Shown: in pieces, positions 59,940-64,000 of the stretch | Layout: each line of letters begins with the position of its first letter | Numbering within the stretch: the stretch's first letter is position 1 | DNA from: Hyaloperonospora brassicae | Lineage: Eukaryota; Oomycota; Peronosporomycetes; Peronosporales; Peronosporaceae | Direction of reading: 5' to 3' | DNA: 64,000 nt | NCBI GenBank assembly: GCA_947650285.1 | Contig: CANTFL010001332.1 | Coordinates: 1-64,000, forward strand | Notes under the pieces: model-generated | The model's input: only the letters and a program-made list of their open reading frames with translations | Databases searched by the model: none | Told to the model about the DNA's origin: nothing | Program-made: the position numbers and the translations under genes

Positions 59940-60727
59940 TCAGTTGTATGTACCTCGCAGACCGCTCAGTATTTGCAGCCACTGTCTCGAGCACAGACGT
60001 GTACGCACGAACGACGCACGCACGCACCGGTATCGGCCCGTGGTCATGACTGTGCGGTTGCCGGCTGCGTCTGGCGCGAGTGGGGTGGCTGGCTCCGCAT
60101 CCGTCTGCTGGCCACTGGCCGCACCTGGAGAGCCGAGTGCAGCTGCGGCCAGCCGTTTGTCCACGCGTCGACTCACGCTCAGCGCCACTTTCTCGTCGAT
60201 CACTTGAATGCACGCGTCGCACACGCGGCAGTCCTCTTCTGCCTGTCGCTTCGGGCTGATCTCCTGCTCGTCACCAGATAGACAGAGAGAGACACACACA
60301 CACGACAATAGCGTCAACAACGTCAATGATACTGTCTGCTGTGGCCGTCGGGACCCCCGAGCCGCTCGCTGTCGAAACGTGGAGCCTGCGCTGGGGCTTC
60401 TTCTGCCTTTGTACGTGCCTTGTAGATGAACTTGGTGCGGCTCCCCGAGCACGCGTCACAGACCACTGCGCCGCAGCGACGGCAGTGGTGACGACGGATC
60501 CAGAAGCTGAACGCGGTGCGGCAGAGCATACACGTGTCGACAGAGACGTCGGGGACCCACTGGCCGTGGCCCTGTGCACGTCAAGAGATCGCTCGGTGTT
60601 AGTGTCGCGAGACGCGGTCCACGCGAACGGCACGTCGCGTTCGTACCATATGCTGCCGCCACGAGCTCTCGAGCGGGTCCCTGGAGCGCGTCTGGAGCAG
60701 CGACGGCGTCGTGACTTTGGTGAGCAT
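59940..60727 (-). CDS. Small FYVE-domain protein
   Basis: FYVE fingers bind PI3P on endosomes. Exons on the minus strand: 60727-60647, 60571-60415, 60238-59940; 178 residues. The domain begins WVPDVSVDTCMLC, has the basic ligand site RRHHCRRCG followed by VVCDACSGSR, and closes with CRVCDAC after the second intron. All eight zinc ligands are present and the spacing of the last pair is normal only with the intron ends given here; a longer exon 2 leads to a stop. After the domain comes an Ala/Pro-rich tail. The 3' end is uncertain because a donor at TACCG/GTGCGT would replace the last about 25 residues with a shorter end. No lipid kinase or GTPase domain is attached. Confidence 0.8.
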
Positions 60728-60930
60728 CAGGCGCGCGCGTCAGTCACGTACGATGGAACAATGCCAAGAGCTGCGGACGCGGATCGCCGCAAGTCACTAT
60801 TTGAATGTGGATTGAGCTGAGCCTCTTGATTGGAAATTAAGGTCCCAGTGAAGCCGAGCGCTTGGGTGGAATCGACGAGCAGATCAGTTGACTGACTGCC
60901 TGATGCGCAGTCAATGCGCTCGCTACGTTC

Positions 60931-62226
60931 CTACAGTTTCCGCTTCTTGGGCACAATCTCAATCTTCTCGAGCTCCTTGTCCGTGCGGAACTCACGGTCA
61001 CCCGCGTCGCCGAGACCGGGCAGGATGTAGCCCTCCTGTCAACCAAGGCAACAACACACGCGGTTAGAAGCGACAAACGGTCATCAACGCCGTCTCCTGG
61101 CGAGCAACAGTTGCTAGCAGGCAACGTGTACCTCGCTCAGGCCATCGTCAATGGCCGCCAAGAAGATCTCCACGTCCGGATTCTTCTCGCACACTTCTTG
61201 CAGACCCTGCTTGGACGCAATCGTGCTGACAATCTTGATCTTCCCCACGCCCCACGTCTTTAGAACAGCCAGCGTTGCGAGGATCGTGCCAGCTGCAGCG
61301 CCAAAAGGAACACAGCGAATGGTCATGAGGTGTCTGAGACGAGATCCGCCTGCTATCTACAGTCTAACAACGGCTGTTGCTGCACTCATCGCTCTCACCA
61401 GTAGCAATGACTGGCTCCAGGATGATCGCAACGTCGACATTACACTCCTTTGGCAGCTTGTTGTAGTACTGCACGGGCAAAAGCGATTGCTTGTTGCGGT
61501 ACATTCCTAGTGATACACAAGGCATAAGCTTCCCTCGTCGACCACGTCATGCATTCGAACAATGAAAGATAGCGCGGCCGCTCACCAATGTGGTGTACCG
61601 TCGCATCCGGCAGCACGTCCAGCATTGGCTCGACCTGCATCAGTCACCATCCATGTGAGACAAGTCAAATCACAGCACGAAAGGAGCTAGACCACGTGAT
61701 CGACACGATCTGGCCATCGTCACTGTACCATGCCCAGTCCCGCTCGAAGGATGGGCACAAGCGCCACCGACGTAGACAGCTCGTCCCCTTGATGATCACC
61801 TTTTGGCGTCTGCATAAACAAGAACGTCCACGGTCCACACGTCGTTCAGTCGAGTTGCAAAGAGGTATCGTCCCGACCAGTAGCTAAATGTCATTGGAGA
61901 CAAACTTTGATCTGCTTGCGCGTCGTCTCCAGATCGTCCGTGGCGTCGTACCTACCCGAGGAAACAACAACAAGTCGTATCATCATCATCATCATCTCCG
62001 GCCGCGTGCACACTCTGACTTTGGCTACAGTTTACAGTACATTGCGGTGCACGTACCCGAGGTAGAACGTGACTTCCCGCAGCAAATGGCGAAAGATACG
62101 ACTGTCGGTGCGTTCGTCGCGCAGCTTGGTGAGCTTGTGACGCAGCACGGGGTGCGTGGCGCACCAGACTTTGCTTCCAGGCGCAAGGCCGTATTTTTCA
62201 TTGTCCACGCGCGTGTCGGTCTTCAT
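60931..62226 (-). CDS. UPRT: Uracil phosphoribosyltransferase
   Basis: Pyrimidine salvage: uracil plus PRPP gives UMP. Exons on the minus strand: 62226-62057, 61951-61906, 61809-61729, 61634-61586, 61506-61399, 61292-61132, 61035-60931; 720 nt, 239 residues. Signatures: VLRHKLTKLRDERTDSRIFR near the N-terminus, LVPILRAGLGM, ATVHHIGMYRNKQSLLPVQYY, the PRPP loop EPVIATAGTI, DVEIFLAAID and the uracil loop YILPGLGDAGDR. All six introns are GT-AG with consistent phases. The C-terminus KIEIVPKKRKL is basic. The PRPP loop differs from the usual ATGG by Ala for Gly, at a codon split by an intron. The nearest in-frame ATG (MKTDTRV) was taken as start. Confidence 0.93.
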
Positions 62227-62575
62227 CGCGTCGGATCGCTTCGCTCTTGACGGCCGCTGCGGTCTGGACAGTCGTTTCGATACTGGCGGACTGGATATCT
62301 ATTGTACCCACTTTGACGCAAAGTGAGCTGTTCAGCGTCACCAATGCGAAACATATGGACATCTGAGACTGCTTTCAGCCAATGAGGAGGCGGCAGGACG
62401 ACCAACTTCAACTTGAATCGTCAGATCACGTGCGCAGTCCGAAACTCAACCCTGTTTTTGTATTATACATGTACACGCGCAGCAAAAAGTGTTTTAATCC
62501 GTTGCTGCAGCAGTGCGTACTGCACTAAACGTCGTGCATGCGCCATCTGCCGCGCTGCGATCGCTGATCTATCGA

Positions 62576-64000
62576 CTACCACTCGGTCTCGTGGAAGTCC
62601 TTGAGGAATTTGCCAAAAACGGTCTCGTCGGAATTGTAGCCGACGAAAATGGGGTCCAGCACGCGTGCTGCAGCATCGATCTCGTCAATGGGCGTCTGGA
62701 AGTCGTGCGCTTCTGCGTACGCATGGGCCTTAGCCAGTGGGTTCTCGTCGTTGATCCAGCTGAAGACAAGAGGCGCACACACAAACAAACAAAGTCGACC
62801 ACGTGAGAACAAAAGTCAGCACATATCGCAGTTGACAACGTCGGAGCCATTGACGTACCCCGTGTCGACCGAGTTCATGTAGATGCTTCGCTTGCTCAGG
62901 TCCTCGGCGCACGTACGAGTCATCATATTAAGCGCAGCCTTCGCCATGTTTGTGTGCGGGTGGTTCGGCGTCTTGTATCGGTAAAACTTGCCCTCCATGG
63001 CGCTCACGTTGACAATAAACTTCTTCTCGTGCTTGCCGCTCTTTTCCAGCATAGGCACCAGGCGATTGTTCATGATGAAAGGCGCCAGTGTGTTGATGGC
63101 AAACACTTCGGCCACTTCCGGAGTAGCGACTTCGCCCATACGGAGCAGCCAAGAATTGCGCGAGCGGAGATCCAACTGCTGTCCATTCACGTCCACCATG
63201 CCCTCAGGAAAGGCCTCGGCGTTGTCGTCAGAGTGGTCGTCACCTGCGATCATAGGCACCTGCGACTTCATTGCCGACGACATGACAACACTGCCACCTG
63301 TATTGACCGTCTTCGCATCCGACGCCGGGAGCGCCAACGATTTCAGGTGCCCTTCAAACTCCTGTTGATGGTGCATAAGCGTCTGAACCTCTTTCGGACT
63401 CGCCTCGAGCGCCTTCATCTCCTTATCCGCGAGGAACTTGTAGTACGTCGGCGGTCGACGCACTGTCTGACAAGCATTGTGCACAATCATGTCCAGACGA
63501 GAGTACCGTCGGACGACAAAGTCGCAAAACTGCTCCAAGTGGACCAGGTCACGGAAATCAATGCCGAAAATCTGAAGACGATCCTTGAACGTCGCAAACT
63601 CGGGGTGTTTCGCAAAGCGCTCGGCTGCGTCTTTTGGGAAGCGCGTGGTAGCAATGACTGCTGCTCCTCCTAACAACAGCTTCACGGTCGTCTGGAAGCC
63701 AATCTTCACACGAGCTCCCGTGATCAGCGCCACTTTTCCGCGCAGGTCAGCTGACTGAAAGCGCTTGGAAAAGTTCAGCTCGGCACAACGCGGACAGAGC
63801 TGGTCGTAGAAGTGGTGGATCTTGTCGAATCGACTCTTGCACGTGTAGCACGAGCGAAACCCTAGCAATGCACTCGCCTCCTTCTTGTCGGCCGCCGCCT
63901 TTTCCTCGCGAGCTTGTTCTGCCTCATCAGTGCAGAGCTTCTGCAGCTTTGGCTCTGGCCCGTTCATCAGGAACTCTGCAGAGTGGCACACGTCTTCGCC
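62576..64000 (-). CDS. Atypical short-chain dehydrogenase/reductase with N-terminal zinc ribbon (5' end missing)
   Basis: Exons on the minus strand: beyond 64000 to 62859, and 62759-62576. The start lies outside the window. An N-terminal CYTC...CPRC pair set looks like a small zinc ribbon. It is followed by a Rossmann domain: ALITGARVKIG (nucleotide loop, TGxxxxxG), a DFRD acidic site, VHNACQT in place of NNAG, and INTLAPF. The catalytic block reads NVSAMEGKFYRYK then HPHTNMAKAALNMM, where the YxxxK tyrosine is replaced by Thr. The last exon begins WINDENP and ends FHETEW. The Ser and Lys are kept. Similar HTNMAK-type SDRs occur in fungi and protists with unknown substrates. Whether it is a dehydrogenase or a binding protein cannot be told. 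Confidence 0.8.

Overview
This is nuclear DNA of a eukaryote, most likely an oomycete or other stramenopile. That assignment is inference. It rests on compact genes with short GT-AG introns, a GC-rich gene space, an animal-type set of housekeeping genes (Integrator subunit 3, KDM4-type demethylase, ARL1, UVRAG, GNL1) next to a SHAQKYF-class MYB factor, and a broken mitochondrial rps11 copy of the kind carried in heterokont mitochondria. Exon-intron models were read by hand: splice phases were followed across every junction and total lengths compared with family sizes.

Left gene block (1-17160). It opens with a hairpin and seven 121-bp tandem repeats that fold into several small hairpins. Then come PIG-C/GPI2 (+), a MYB factor (+), and on the minus strand SEN54, a JmjN-JmjC-PHD histone demethylase with one frameshift, a small unknown gene, ARL1 and INTS3.

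Transposon block (17160-45250). An old Ty1/copia element with 207-bp LTRs and AAGAC target duplications lies at 18591-24104. It contains a 247-bp inverted duplication that is younger than the insertion. From 24.1 to about 43 kb the DNA is AT-rich with no intact gene, but relics can be read in it: a copia RNase H region, an rps11 NUMT, a near complete pogo/Tigger element and a LINE with endonuclease and reverse transcriptase. Another copia reverse transcriptase scrap lies just before the right gene block.

Right gene block (45283-64000). In order: GNL1-type GTPase (+), METTL21/22-type methyltransferase (-), UVRAG/Vps38 (+), PuuE-type allantoinase (-), proteasome alpha-1 (+), kinesin-14 (-), a small FYVE protein (-), uracil phosphoribosyltransferase (-) and a zinc-ribbon SDR protein that runs off the right end (-). 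There is no operon-like logic. The genes are unrelated housekeeping functions packed 100-600 bp apart, with some pairs convergent and one pair (allantoinase/proteasome) sharing a 238-bp divergent promoter gap.
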